Of a stretch of 64,000 nt of DNA, positions 44,109-51,771 are shown in pieces. The stretch is taken from contig JANQRA010000002.1 in the NCBI GenBank assembly GCA_028284765.1, forward strand, positions 1 to 64,000, written 5' to 3'. Positions within the stretch are counted from its first letter, which is position 1, and every line of letters begins with the position of its first letter. The notes beneath the pieces are model-generated. The model was not told the origin of the DNA. It saw nothing but the letters and a program-made list of their open reading frames with translations, and did no database searches. This DNA is from Acidimicrobiia bacterium (GTDB lineage Bacteria; Actinomycetota; Acidimicrobiia; Spongiisociales; ZC4RG35). The position numbers and the translations under genes were made by a program.

Positions 44109-45521
44109 TCAGGCGTTCAGAATCGAAGCTGCGGCCCCAGCGATCGCCAGGGCGAGCGCCTTGTCAGTGTCTGGATACTTCAACTGACGGACAGCGTGCG
44201 CGTAGACCATCGCTGCTATCTCAGTTTCAGAACACCACTCGGTGGCCCAGGCGCGGCACTCCCTCACGAACCTTGGAACGGGGCATCCATGGGTATATGC
44301 GTCCAGATCGAACCACTGGCGTCCTTCTTCAACCGATGGCCACTCTTCCAAGTCGGGATGCTCCTCGTGCAGAAGGAGACTCAACTCAAGCGTTATCGGA
44401 TCGAGGACCACTGGTGCCAGCCCAACATCCCCATAGTCGATCACCACGGGACTCCCGTCTTCCGCTATGAGGACATTCTTGCCGTGAAGGTCGCAGTGTT
44501 GAACGGCTTGTGGCATCTCGATAGAAAGCGCCTCGACCTCGCGCCACTTGATCTCATCTAGCTCCGAGGTGAACGGATCAAGCTTCGATTCATCAACACG
44601 CGACGATCTCAACTCGCCAACTGTGATTGGCACTCTCGTCGCGGCACGCTGCCAGACGGCGAAAGCGTCTCTGAGATGCTCCACGACGAGCGCAGCTTCT
44701 TCATCAGATTCCTTGATGACATCGAAGAGGTCCGAACCGCTCGATGCAAGTCGATAAAACACGGCTCCGAAGCGGCCCGCACCCGCAAGAACCTGACCCG
44801 TTCGATGGGCCAGAGCACCGATGTCAAGCACCGGCGCAACATGGAGGTCATAACGAGACATCTCATCCTCGACGTCGGCAACCAAGGCCACTTTCGCCAC
44901 CACCAAACCCACAACGTTCGAGGAAGGATCGAGCACCTCGACCTGGACTACTTTCGCCCCCGACAACCCTCCGAGACGGGATAGTCGGAGCCGGGATCCG
45001 CCGAGCTGCCTCCCGTAGATACGAAGTGGCCTTGCCTCGTACTCCCCCATGGACAGGTCCTCGACGCCTTCGAGCTCGACATCGTTCAGGCCGTTTATTC
45101 CGTCGGCCAGCGAGATGGCGCGGTTGATGAAATCCGGTTGGTCCTTCTTGTCGAAGTGGTCCACTAAGACCCATTGTTCACCGGTGCCAAAGAGGTCGGC
45201 AGAGAGGCCTGTACTAAGGCGATTCCCGATGTTTTGAAGATTGGCGTACCCGCTGAAGAAGATCGAAGGCACCCCTGGCCATAGTGATCTGGCCTGGTCG
45301 TGAACGCGAATCCCATGATTCTCGTCGACTTCCAAGCTGCCACGACGAGTAGGGATTCTGAGGTCACACACGATCAAATCGAAATCCTCACGATCACTGA
45401 TGATGTCGAGCGCTTCTTCAAGTCCATGGGCCACAACGACGTCGGCTCCACAGCCGCGTGCCAACAGCCCCGTTAACTCCTCAACGGTCCTCTCCTCGTC
45501 TTCAATCAGGAGGATTCGCAT
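44109..45521 (-). CDS. Response-regulator receiver fused to an APH-fold kinase
   Basis: A 470-residue two-domain protein. Residues 1-130 form a receiver: acidic pair E7-D8-E9 (LLIEDEE), phospho-acceptor D53 (LIVCDLRIP), switch Ser S90 (IFFSGYAN) and conserved Lys at 124-125 (HFDKKD). Residues 165-470 form a kinase of the APH/protein-kinase-like fold: G-loop RLGGLSGAKVVQV, Lys in GLVVAKVAL (K209), catalytic loop VQHCDLHGKNVLI with D343 and N348, and metal Asp D361 in VVIDYGD. All catalytic residues are present. It should be controlled by phosphorylation from the histidine kinase, with which it overlaps by 20 bases. The substrate is unknown; the kinase half may relate to domains described in NTP-dependent conflict systems, which I cannot confirm here. 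Confidence 0.82.
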   Translation of the reverse strand: MRILLIEDEERTVEELTGLLARGCGADVVVAHGLEEALDIISDREDFDLIVCDLRIPTRRGSLEVDENHGIRVHDQARSLWPGVPSIFFSGYANLQNIGNRLSTGLSADLFGTGEQWVLVDHFDKKDQPDFINRAISLADGINGLNDVELEGVEDLSMGEYEARPLRIYGRQLGGSRLRLSRLGGLSGAKVVQVEVLDPSSNVVGLVVAKVALVADVEDEMSRYDLHVAPVLDIGALAHRTGQVLAGAGRFGAVFYRLASSGSDLFDVIKESDEEAALVVEHLRDAFAVWQRAATRVPITVGELRSSRVDESKLDPFTSELDEIKWREVEALSIEMPQAVQHCDLHGKNVLIAEDGSPVVIDYGDVGLAPVVLDPITLELSLLLHEEHPDLEEWPSVEEGRQWFDLDAYTHGCPVPRFVRECRAWATEWCSETEIAAMVYAHAVRQLKYPDTDKALALAIAGAAASILNA

Positions 45522-46437
45522 CAGACACGATTCCTGCCCAGCGCATCTCGCTAACTACCCCACCGCCGGCTCGTGGAGTGTGGCTAATGCGACCATTCAT
45601 GCTTTGGAGTGCAAGCTTGGCAACTGTGAGTCCGACGCCAAGGTGGGTACTTTTGTCCTTAGTTGTCAGTCCGGCTTCGCCCATTCTCGAGCTTCCAGAT
45701 GGCAGTCCTACACCGCGGTCGAATATTGCGACCCAGCTATCAACATCCGTCACACCCCAATTCACGACTACCGGTTCCCCAGATCCCCCGACATCAGGAT
45801 CGCTCGCTTCGAGAGCGTTTCGCAAGATGTTCAGCAAAGCCATTCGAATGAGGTTCGGGTCACCGGATGACAGGACGGGATCATCCCGTGCCGTAACGAC
45901 CTTTATCGCAGCCGCGTCTCGCTGCTCACGTTCGACCTGCACGACCTTGCGAACTTCGAATACAACATCACTCAGATTGAAGTCGGTCACGTTCGGAGCA
46001 GTCGATGCTTGATACAGGCTGCGGACTCCCTCGAGTAGACCTTGCAAATCACCAATTGCTTGCATCGTTAATGGCATAGAATCGACACGGAGTTCGTCTT
46101 GGGCGGCTTGGAGGAGCGACCCCACAATTGGAGACAGCTCATGGCTGAATACAGCGGTCAACTCCTGAGTGGTTTGTACCTTCACGTCTTGGGCGAGTTG
46201 AGCTGGATCCTCAACCACCGGCACTTCAGTGTTCACCTCAAGGGAGATTTCTGACATGTCTCGAGAGGCAATCTGCGAGAGCGCCTGCCGAACCCAACCG
46301 TCGGATTCTTTATCCAGGACGGCCTGTATCTGAGCGAAGTCCTGATCACTCGCCGTCTTCTGCAAGACGCGCGCCGCCCTCAAGCGGTCTATAGCATTCG
46401 TCGACTTCAGCAGCTCCAACGCCTCTGGCTTATCCAC
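45502..46437 (-). CDS. Soluble histidine kinase with HEAT-like N-terminus
   Basis: A 311-residue cytosolic kinase with no membrane segment. Residues 1-60 resemble one to two HEAT-type helical repeats (AIDRLRAARVLQ, GWVRQALSQIAS). The dimerisation helix carries the phospho-acceptor H99 in AVFSHELSPIVGSLL. The ATPase domain has N-box LLNILRNALEAS (N203/N207), G1 FDRGVGLP (D240) and G2 THLGVGLTVAKL. The adjacent receiver-kinase is the obvious partner. It starts 3 bases after the ATPase stop, and all three genes must be co-expressed. What it senses is unknown; the HEAT-like part could contact the ATPase. Confidence 0.82.
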   Translation of the reverse strand: MDKPEALELLKSTNAIDRLRAARVLQKTASDQDFAQIQAVLDKESDGWVRQALSQIASRDMSEISLEVNTEVPVVEDPAQLAQDVKVQTTQELTAVFSHELSPIVGSLLQAAQDELRVDSMPLTMQAIGDLQGLLEGVRSLYQASTAPNVTDFNLSDVVFEVRKVVQVEREQRDAAAIKVVTARDDPVLSSGDPNLIRMALLNILRNALEASDPDVGGSGEPVVVNWGVTDVDSWVAIFDRGVGLPSGSSRMGEAGLTTKDKSTHLGVGLTVAKLALQSMNGRISHTPRAGGGVVSEMRWAGIVSDANPPD

Positions 46438-46440
46438 TCA

Positions 46441-48285
46441 CTAGCCAGACTCTCGTGATCGATAGAACTCCGCTCGCCGCTCGAATGCCTCTTTCCCGCC
46501 TTCCATAACAGTGGTGATTGCAGTCACGACTTCCGGGTCGTCCAATCCACCCCGATGATCGACCCACCCTCTCTTTCCATTGGACGCCAGAGCTACGACT
46601 GCGTCTGCTTCGCCCAGTACAGGGATATTCGCGTTGTGAGATGCCAGGATCAACTGGTCACCTTCTTCGCGCTGAGTGAGCGCACGGACCAGGGTGCCTG
46701 CGATGAACGAATTGTCTATCTGATCCTCCGGCTGATCCACCAGGAGGATGTCTCCGTGCCTGGCCAGAAGGAGTGGCAGCACAATGGTGCATCGTTGCCC
46801 AATCGAAGCTTCTTGGCTCTCCTTGTATTCAGCTCCATCCAAGAGCTTCAGGGTGATTCCGTCTTCTATGGGGGACGCGATGATGCTCGACAAGTCAGAG
46901 TCGGCCAAGGCTTGGATAATCGACTCGGCCACCCTGTCGCTAAGATTGCAGGCATCTACAAGGGCCTGGGCGTCTCGTGATTCGACGGCCTTGACCAATT
47001 CGAGCGGGGACATATTCATGGCCAAAGTCGGAGCATGTCGGCTGTAGTGCAGTCCGCTTCCTCGCAGTCCTGAGATGATGGTTTCAGCGTAAGACCGCGT
47101 TTCCATAGACCGTGAAGCCTCAACAACGATATTCGGAGACAACTCCTGCGTTAGTGCATCCGCAACCTGATTGCGAGATTCGAATCGGAGTTGTCGGAAG
47201 GAGTCCAACTCTCTGTACAAGGCATCACGTTGCTCGATTCGCGAATCCGCTCTTTCCTCAACCTCTTGCAGCCGTTGACGAAGAGCCTCGACTTGGCCGG
47301 CCCGCTCAGTAAGGGCCTCAACTCGCCGCGTTACTTCCCCGACCCCCCGCTCCACTTGATCGAGCCTTTGCCTTAGCTGACGCCATATCTCATCGACCTC
47401 CACCGATCGAGATACGTCGTTTTCCAACAGAACGTTGATCTCACCGACAGCGCCCTGAACAACATTTCGAATGCGGGCGATCGAATCGATTGACTCCTGC
47501 ACGGCTGCACGGATTGACTGCAACGTGTCGACATCGCCAGCCGCCTCTGGCCATGAATCGGCGAGGACGGATCTGTTGGCGATGCTCACCAACTCCGTGT
47601 CGAGACCTTCTAGCTCGGCGATGCTTCGCTCGAGCACACTTCTTCGGACCTTTAGCTGGGCTGATTCCCGCTGAAGTTGGTCCAATTGAGATCGATCTTC
47701 GGAACTCGCCTCAACCGAGGCGAGCGCTGCTTCCTCCTCCTCCCTGGCAGCCACTAACTCCTCGGAGACACCCTGCGACTCAGCAATCTGACTCTCCATC
47801 TGATCTAGGTCTTTAAGGAGGTCTCGAATCTCTGATGTCATCGACCGGATCTGTCTCGCAACTCGCTCAGACTCAGCCCGCTCTCGTGTCAATGTGGGAG
47901 TGAGCCTGTCGACTAGGTGCAGTCTGCCGCTGGGCTGTGCGCCCACCGCTTCAATCTCTCCTTGGCCGAGAATGGTGACCCTCGGCACCTCAGCGGTGGA
48001 TCGTGGATCTTCGTCCGAAGCCGAACGAACGACCACCACAGTCTGTTCGCCGTCGGACAACGTAACCGTCACCTGGCCACCCCGAAGGACAGAAAGAGCC
48101 TGCTGATGGCCGCGCTCGCGGGCCTCGTCAGTAAAGGCAGGGGCGGCTAGACAGAATCGTATCAATTCGATGAGAGATGTCTTACCCGACCCACGGGCAC
48201 CGATGATGACGTTCAATCCGGGATCGAATCGAAGATCCAGGCCATCGAGAAAGCCCTCATCGACTTGAACTCGCTCAATGTGCAA
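46441..48285 (-). CDS. SMC/RecF-like coiled-coil ATPase related to TrlF-type ATPases
   Basis: A 614-residue ATPase. Walker A is IIGARGSGKTSLIE (K35), and a Q-loop-like ILGQGEIEAVG is near 105-115. A coiled coil of roughly residues 135-370 follows. The C-terminal half holds signature EASIGQRCTIVLPLLL (494-498 core), Walker B GDILLVDQPEDQIDN and H-loop SHNANIPVLG (H550). The QPEDQIDN/HNANIPV combination is that of ATPases such as the TrlF C-terminal part, here without a PHP nuclease domain. It starts at TTG with GGAGGAGAG upstream and leads the operon. It may recognise DNA ends or structures and signal to the kinase pair. Confidence 0.85.
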   Translation of the reverse strand: MHIERVQVDEGFLDGLDLRFDPGLNVIIGARGSGKTSLIELIRFCLAAPAFTDEARERGHQQALSVLRGGQVTVTLSDGEQTVVVVRSASDEDPRSTAEVPRVTILGQGEIEAVGAQPSGRLHLVDRLTPTLTRERAESERVARQIRSMTSEIRDLLKDLDQMESQIAESQGVSEELVAAREEEEAALASVEASSEDRSQLDQLQRESAQLKVRRSVLERSIAELEGLDTELVSIANRSVLADSWPEAAGDVDTLQSIRAAVQESIDSIARIRNVVQGAVGEINVLLENDVSRSVEVDEIWRQLRQRLDQVERGVGEVTRRVEALTERAGQVEALRQRLQEVEERADSRIEQRDALYRELDSFRQLRFESRNQVADALTQELSPNIVVEASRSMETRSYAETIISGLRGSGLHYSRHAPTLAMNMSPLELVKAVESRDAQALVDACNLSDRVAESIIQALADSDLSSIIASPIEDGITLKLLDGAEYKESQEASIGQRCTIVLPLLLARHGDILLVDQPEDQIDNSFIAGTLVRALTQREEGDQLILASHNANIPVLGEADAVVALASNGKRGWVDHRGGLDDPEVVTAITTVMEGGKEAFERRAEFYRSRESG

Positions 48286-48399
48286 CGGTCTCTCCTCCTG
48301 ACATTTGTCTCAGTATGCCTTCTTCGAATGATCGCGCAGGAATCGCTGGCCAACGAACGCGATCGAGCAGCCGACCGCTCACACAGAACAAATGGCGGC

Positions 48400-48645
48400 A
48401 AAAACTCGGGGAGGCATCCAGCGGGCTGCTGGGTCTCGCATCTCGATTGGGCGCGCACCGATTGCGAGCTCGTGAAACGTCAGCTCGGACACTCGTCGAT
48501 CCAAGTCACCTACGACCTGTACGGACACCTGTTCCCAGACGAATCGGACCGGCTCGCCGACGCCCTCGACGCGGTGTGGACCGGTTCTGATGCGGACCAA
48601 ATGCGGACCAAGCCGCCCGCGGGCATCGTCGCTCTCGGATCTTGA
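48400..48645 (+). pseudogene. C-terminal remnant of a tyrosine recombinase (integrase)
   Basis: This part of the open frame encodes RHPAGCW (catalytic Arg-His box), LVKRQLGHSSIQVTYDLYGH (LGH box and nucleophile Tyr), and LFPDESDRLADALDAV, typical of phage-type integrases. The spacing between the RH box and LGH box is about three residues longer than normal, and the N-terminal DNA-binding half is missing. The upstream part of the frame runs antisense to the ATPase start. It ends 30 bases before the right attachment repeat, where the integrase of such an island is expected. Confidence 0.8.
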
Positions 48646-48674
48646 GGCGGCGCAAACCCCCATTGACTTGGGAG

Positions 48675-48727
48675 TTTGTTTGGAGGCGACGACCGGAATC
48701 GAACCGGTGTAACGGGTTTTGCAGACC
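48675..48727 (-). repeat. Right attachment-site repeat (53 bp) within tRNA-Cys
   Basis: Perfect copy of 43901-43953. Its left end lies just beyond the CCA end of the tRNA, and its right end falls in the anticodon stem. It is part of the intact tRNA-Cys gene. Confidence 0.88.
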
Positions 48728-48754
48728 CGCGCCTAACCACTCGGCCACGTCGCC
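48681..48754 (-). tRNA. tRNA-Cys(GCA)
   Basis: On the minus strand GGCGACG pairs with CGTCGCC, the discriminator is T, and CCA is encoded (48681-48683). The anticodon stem CGGGT/ACCCG encloses CTGCAAA, giving anticodon GCA. It is the integration target of the island. Confidence 0.94.
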
Positions 48755-48786
48755 ATTGAGATTCGATTTGCGGGACCTAATCGAAG

Positions 48787-48863
48787 TGGAGCGGAAGACG
48801 GGATTCGAACCCGCGACCTCAACCTTGGCAAGGTTGCGCTCTAGCCAACTGAGCTACTTCCGC
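48787..48863 (-). tRNA. tRNA-Gly(GCC)
   Basis: On the minus strand GCGGAAG pairs with CTTCCGC, with discriminator T and an encoded CCA. The anticodon stem CAACC/GGTTG encloses TTGCCAA, giving anticodon GCC. It lies 32 bases upstream (by transcription) of tRNA-Cys, so the two are probably co-transcribed. Confidence 0.94.
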
Positions 48864-48905
48864 GCGAGACGGCATTGTAATCCTCGGCTCATGTGAACCA
48901 AAAGG

Positions 48906-49415
48906 TCACTCGAGCCGCTCTCCGGGCTCGGTCTTACGAAGCAGACGGGCGTAGTTGTCGACTGATCGTTGGTACATCGAGAGATGTGGAGCGAGAGCTT
49001 CCAGTGAATCCGCGAGCGCTTCACGTGTCTGACCGACATCGGACATGACAAGCGCCCGGAAGGCAATCACTGCATCGTCCAGACCATCAGCGGCGTCGGT
49101 GGGCTCTCCGCGCAAGAGCTCAAGGGCCTCATCGAAGCGTCCTACGTTGCGCATCGAAGATGCCAGCTGGATGACGGCTTGACGGCGCTTGGTTTCCGGC
49201 AAGCCGACGTCGAGAGCGTTTTGGTAGATAGGAATCGCCTTGTCGGCGCGGCCGGTCGAGTCCCAACTGCCCGCTAACTCAAACAGACCACCCCCGTCCT
49301 GGGACGGATACTCCTCGGCAAGCGCCTTCACCTCGCCTCTCAGCTCTTCGTCAGACAACGAGTCGGCCCTATCCCAGACGTCTTCGATGGCACGCTCCCA
49401 ATCCGCAAGGTCCAC
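48906..49415 (-). CDS. TPR repeat protein
   Basis: A 169-residue all-helical protein with tetratricopeptide-like units (GRADKAIPIYQNALDVGLP, RRQAVIQLASSMRNVGRFDE followed by ALELL, and VGQTREALADSLEALAPHL). It resembles small TPR proteins that act as scaffolds; no partner is evident. It follows dut by two bases, so the genes are co-transcribed. Confidence 0.8.
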   Translation of the reverse strand: MDLADWERAIEDVWDRADSLSDEELRGEVKALAEEYPSQDGGGLFELAGSWDSTGRADKAIPIYQNALDVGLPETKRRQAVIQLASSMRNVGRFDEALELLRGEPTDAADGLDDAVIAFRALVMSDVGQTREALADSLEALAPHLSMYQRSVDNYARLLRKTEPGERLE

Positions 49416-49417
49416 GA

Positions 49418-49846
49418 TCAGGTCCCAGTAGATCCGAAACCACCTGTACCGCGGTCCGTCTCGTCGAGGGCATCGACCTCAATCCACTCCACGTCCGGGA
49501 CAGGAACGATTGCTAGCTGCGCAATCCGATCCCCCCGGCTGAACTCGACTTCTGCATCACCGTGGTTGATCAGCAGCACACTGATCTCACCTCGATAGCC
49601 GGAGTCGATGAGTCCGGGTGAGTTGACTTTGCCAATTCCAAGTCGACGGGCGTGGCCGGACCGTGGCAACACCAGACCGGCGTAACCAGTGGGAATCGCA
49701 ACTGCCAGACCGGTGGGAACTGCGCATCGCTCTCCCTGGCTCAGAGCAACATCGATTCTCGAGTGAAGATCCACCGCCGCATCGCCGATATGAGCACGAG
49801 ACGGAGCCGGTAGTTCCGAATCAAGTCGTGTGAAAGTAATCTTCAT
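49418..49846 (-). CDS. dut: dUTP diphosphatase
   Basis: Hydrolyses dUTP to keep uracil out of DNA. The 142-residue trimeric enzyme shows motif 2 [12 protein letters not shown], motif 3 ([18 protein letters not shown]), motif 4 ([14 protein letters not shown]) and the C-terminal motif 5 [10 protein letters not shown]. The ATG at 49846 begins the domain ([19 protein letters not shown]). A longer frame to 49990 overlaps the divergent membrane-protein gene and is unlikely. Confidence 0.95.
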   Translation of the reverse strand: MKITFTRLDSELPAPSRAHIGDAAVDLHSRIDVALSQGERCAVPTGLAVAIPTGYAGLVLPRSGHARRLGIGKVNSPGLIDSGYRGEISVLLINHGDAEVEFSRGDRIAQLAIVPVPDVEWIEVDALDETDRGTGGFGSTGT

Positions 49847-49898
49847 TGGGTCTAGGGGCATCGGGCGGGGTGACCAGAGACTGTAAGCGAGGCAGTTG

Positions 49899-50843
49899 AT
49901 GACTGCGACAACCGAACGCCCGAGCACCACCACCAACGACGACGCTGTGCGAATCTCCTGGATGGAGACGCTGGGCTTCTCCGAGTCCACCTCGGTTTGG
50001 TCAGATCGACCCGAACCTCAAGCCCGTCTAACACCTGGTTCGAACGGCAGGCATGTCCGTACGGTCGCCGACTGGCAGCCGACCGAGGTCGGAGCAGCTC
50101 TCAACCACCGGAGAGTCCGTTGGGGCCTATTGCTCACCGTCCTCAGTCTCATCGGGCTCATCGCGTGGGCGACCGTTTGGTATCTAGGCCAGCCCGCAGA
50201 ACGCGCCGAGAACGCCTCCGCCAACGTGGCATCGGAAGCCACTTCTCTCGCTGCGACTCTTCCTGCTCTTCAAACTGCCAATGCCTCACTGGTCGAGGGT
50301 GCCGTGGACTCGGCGGCCCTGGTAGCGGCCGATCAAGCGGCTCGAGCCCTCTTTGACGCCTCCTCGAACCTCGAGGATCAGCCGGACGCCAGATCTGCCG
50401 CCAGTGAAGCCGCTAGCAAGTCCCTTGACGCCGTGCGGTTGATCAACGACGCGAACGCCTATCGACTGGCTGTAGCCCCGATGCTCTCGGCCCCTGATTT
50501 GGTGGTCGATCCTGAGTTGATCGAACTCGAAGACGCGGCAAGGGCATTTGGGGACTGGCAGCTCGACTTCGATGCAGCGAGAACCTCGTTACCCGACGGA
50601 GTCCTGTCTGACGTCACTCAGTCTCTGGACATCCTCTCTGCGAACCTGAGCAACACCCTCAGGACCTACCTGGATGCCTTGAGAAACGATGACGTGTCGG
50701 GCGCCCGTCAGGCTGTTGCTGACCTAAGTGATGATCTCGAGTCGATTTCGGTCGAGATGGAACTTGCGCTCGGAAGCGTGCAAGAACGGGCAGCGGCTCG
50801 GATCACTGACGCCAAAGCCGCACTCGATCTACTGGTCGGCTGA
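49899..50843 (+). CDS. Hypothetical single-span membrane protein
   Basis: A 314-residue protein: about 70 cytosolic residues, one transmembrane helix ([22 protein letters not shown] written here up to 20: [20 protein letters not shown]), then an Ala/Ser/Asp-rich helical external region of about 215 residues. The latter may form a coiled bundle ([39 protein letters not shown]). Topology resembles a sensor or anchor, but no enzymatic motif is seen. It is divergent from dut and overlaps the 3' end of nrdR by 15 bases. Confidence 0.7.
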   Translation: MTATTERPSTTTNDDAVRISWMETLGFSESTSVWSDRPEPQARLTPGSNGRHVRTVADWQPTEVGAALNHRRVRWGLLLTVLSLIGLIAWATVWYLGQPAERAENASANVASEATSLAATLPALQTANASLVEGAVDSAALVAADQAARALFDASSNLEDQPDARSAASEAASKSLDAVRLINDANAYRLAVAPMLSAPDLVVDPELIELEDAARAFGDWQLDFDAARTSLPDGVLSDVTQSLDILSANLSNTLRTYLDALRNDDVSGARQAVADLSDDLESISVEMELALGSVQERAAARITDAKAALDLLVG

Positions 50844-51281
50844 CTCCAACTCGGCCATCTCTCTTTCGAAGTCCTCCGCGCCCTCGAACTCTTTGTAGAC
50901 AGAGGCAAATCGAAGGTAAGCAACCGCGTCCAAGTCCTTCAGACTGCCGAGCACGATCTGCCCGATGTCTTCTGAACTCACCTGCGGACCACGTGACTCG
51001 ATCGAAGACTGCAGATCTGCAAGCAGACTCTCTATGTCAGACCCAGATATCGGGCGATCGGCCAAAGCAGACGAGAGTCCAACGGCAAGCTTCGCAGGCG
51101 AAAACGGCTCCACGGAGCCATCCCGCTTGACGACCTTTAGCTGGGGCTCCAAGCGTTCATACGTGGTAAACCGCCCCCCACATGATTCGCATTCACGGCG
51201 CCGACGTATCGACGCGCCGTTCTCGGCGGGTCGACTGTCAATGACTCTGGTGTCCGACTCTCCGCAGGCGGGGCAGATCAT
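50829..51281 (-). CDS. nrdR: Transcriptional repressor NrdR
   Basis: Nucleotide-sensing repressor of ribonucleotide reductase genes. The 150-residue product has the zinc ribbon MICPACGESDTRVIDSRP with ECESCGGRFTTYE, followed by the ATP-cone domain (VVKRDGSVEPFSPAKLAVGL). The ATG at 51281 matches the family start. It lies 28 bases downstream of the SOS-controlled LysM gene, so it is likely to be read from the same promoter, as in mycobacteria. Confidence 0.95.
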   Translation of the reverse strand: MICPACGESDTRVIDSRPAENGASIRRRRECESCGGRFTTYERLEPQLKVVKRDGSVEPFSPAKLAVGLSSALADRPISGSDIESLLADLQSSIESRGPQVSSEDIGQIVLGSLKDLDAVAYLRFASVYKEFEGAEDFEREMAELESADQ

Positions 51282-51309
51282 TGCCCCAGCGTAAACGGGT
51301 TTCAAGGCC

Positions 51310-51591
51310 TCAGCCGGTGGGGATCAGCAATACCTGCCCGACCTGAAGCGTGCTGGAAGCGATCCCAGACCTCTCCTTGATGGACCTGATGACAACCCTG
51401 ACGTCCTCGCCCGCTTCGGTATGCCCGCTGGCGATTTCCCAGAGCGTCTCTCCTGCGGACACGGTGTGCTCCGTAGCGGGGCCGGGTGGCTCTTCCGCTT
51501 CTGCAGCCCCTCCGATCAGGAGAAAGACGATGAAGACGGTTGCAAGGATCACGGACAGCTGAACGGAAAGCTGTTTTCGTGTGGTCTGCAT
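51310..51591 (-). CDS. SOS-regulated LysM-domain membrane protein
   Basis: A 93-residue protein with one N-terminal membrane helix (LSVILATVFIVFLLIGGAA) and a C-terminal LysM domain (EHTVSAGETLWEIASGHTEA to LQVGQVLLIPTG) facing the cell wall. Two SOS boxes lie 57 and 80 bases upstream. By position and control it corresponds to the LysM proteins next to lexA in actinobacteria (mycobacterial Rv2719c type) and in function possibly to YneA-like division inhibitors. The ribosome site GGAGGGAG precedes the ATG. Confidence 0.85.
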   Translation of the reverse strand: MQTTRKQLSVQLSVILATVFIVFLLIGGAAEAEEPPGPATEHTVSAGETLWEIASGHTEAGEDVRVVIRSIKERSGIASSTLQVGQVLLIPTG

Positions 51592-51647
51592 ATCTCCCTC
51601 CTGATCGGGCCCGCTTGGCTGTTTTGCTGAATGACATCCGGAGTAAC

Positions 51648-51661
51648 CGAACGTGCGTTCG
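51648..51661. promoter_or_regulatory. SOS box 1 of the LysM/GMC divergent region
   Basis: CGAACGTGCGTTCG, a perfect GAAC-N4-GTTC LexA site flanked by C and G. Confidence 0.85.
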
Positions 51662-51670
51662 ATACTGTAC

Positions 51671-51684
51671 CGAACAGTTGTTCG
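51671..51684. promoter_or_regulatory. SOS box 2 of the LysM/GMC divergent region
   Basis: CGAACAGTTGTTCG, a second perfect LexA site. It is centred 23 bases from the first, about two helical turns, which favours co-operative binding. Confidence 0.85.
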
Positions 51685-51771
51685 ATGTCAAGATGATTTC
51701 CTATCCTCCTGCCGGTGATTGACGATTCTGCGAATAGGACGGTTAGCTAGCGTTTGTCCAAAGGAGGCAGC

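Larger units (their letters stand above)
43901..48727. mobile_element. tRNA-Cys-integrated genomic island carrying a three-gene signalling/ATPase operon
   Basis: A 4.8 kb segment is bounded by perfect 53-bp repeats of the tRNA-Cys 3' part. Next to the intact tRNA is the catalytic C-terminal part of a tyrosine integrase, with its N-terminal part missing. Cargo is a single minus-strand operon of three genes (46441-48285, 45502-46437, 44109-45521). No transposase, replication or conjugation gene is present, so the element looks stranded. Related tandem motifs (ATGCGGACCA and variants) occur near both ends, at 44081-44102 and 48590-48610. Confidence 0.85.

Noticed and set aside
48265-48400. Upstream part of the integrase frame as a real N-terminal domain
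   Set aside because: It does not resemble an integrase N-terminus and runs antisense to the start of the ATPase gene.
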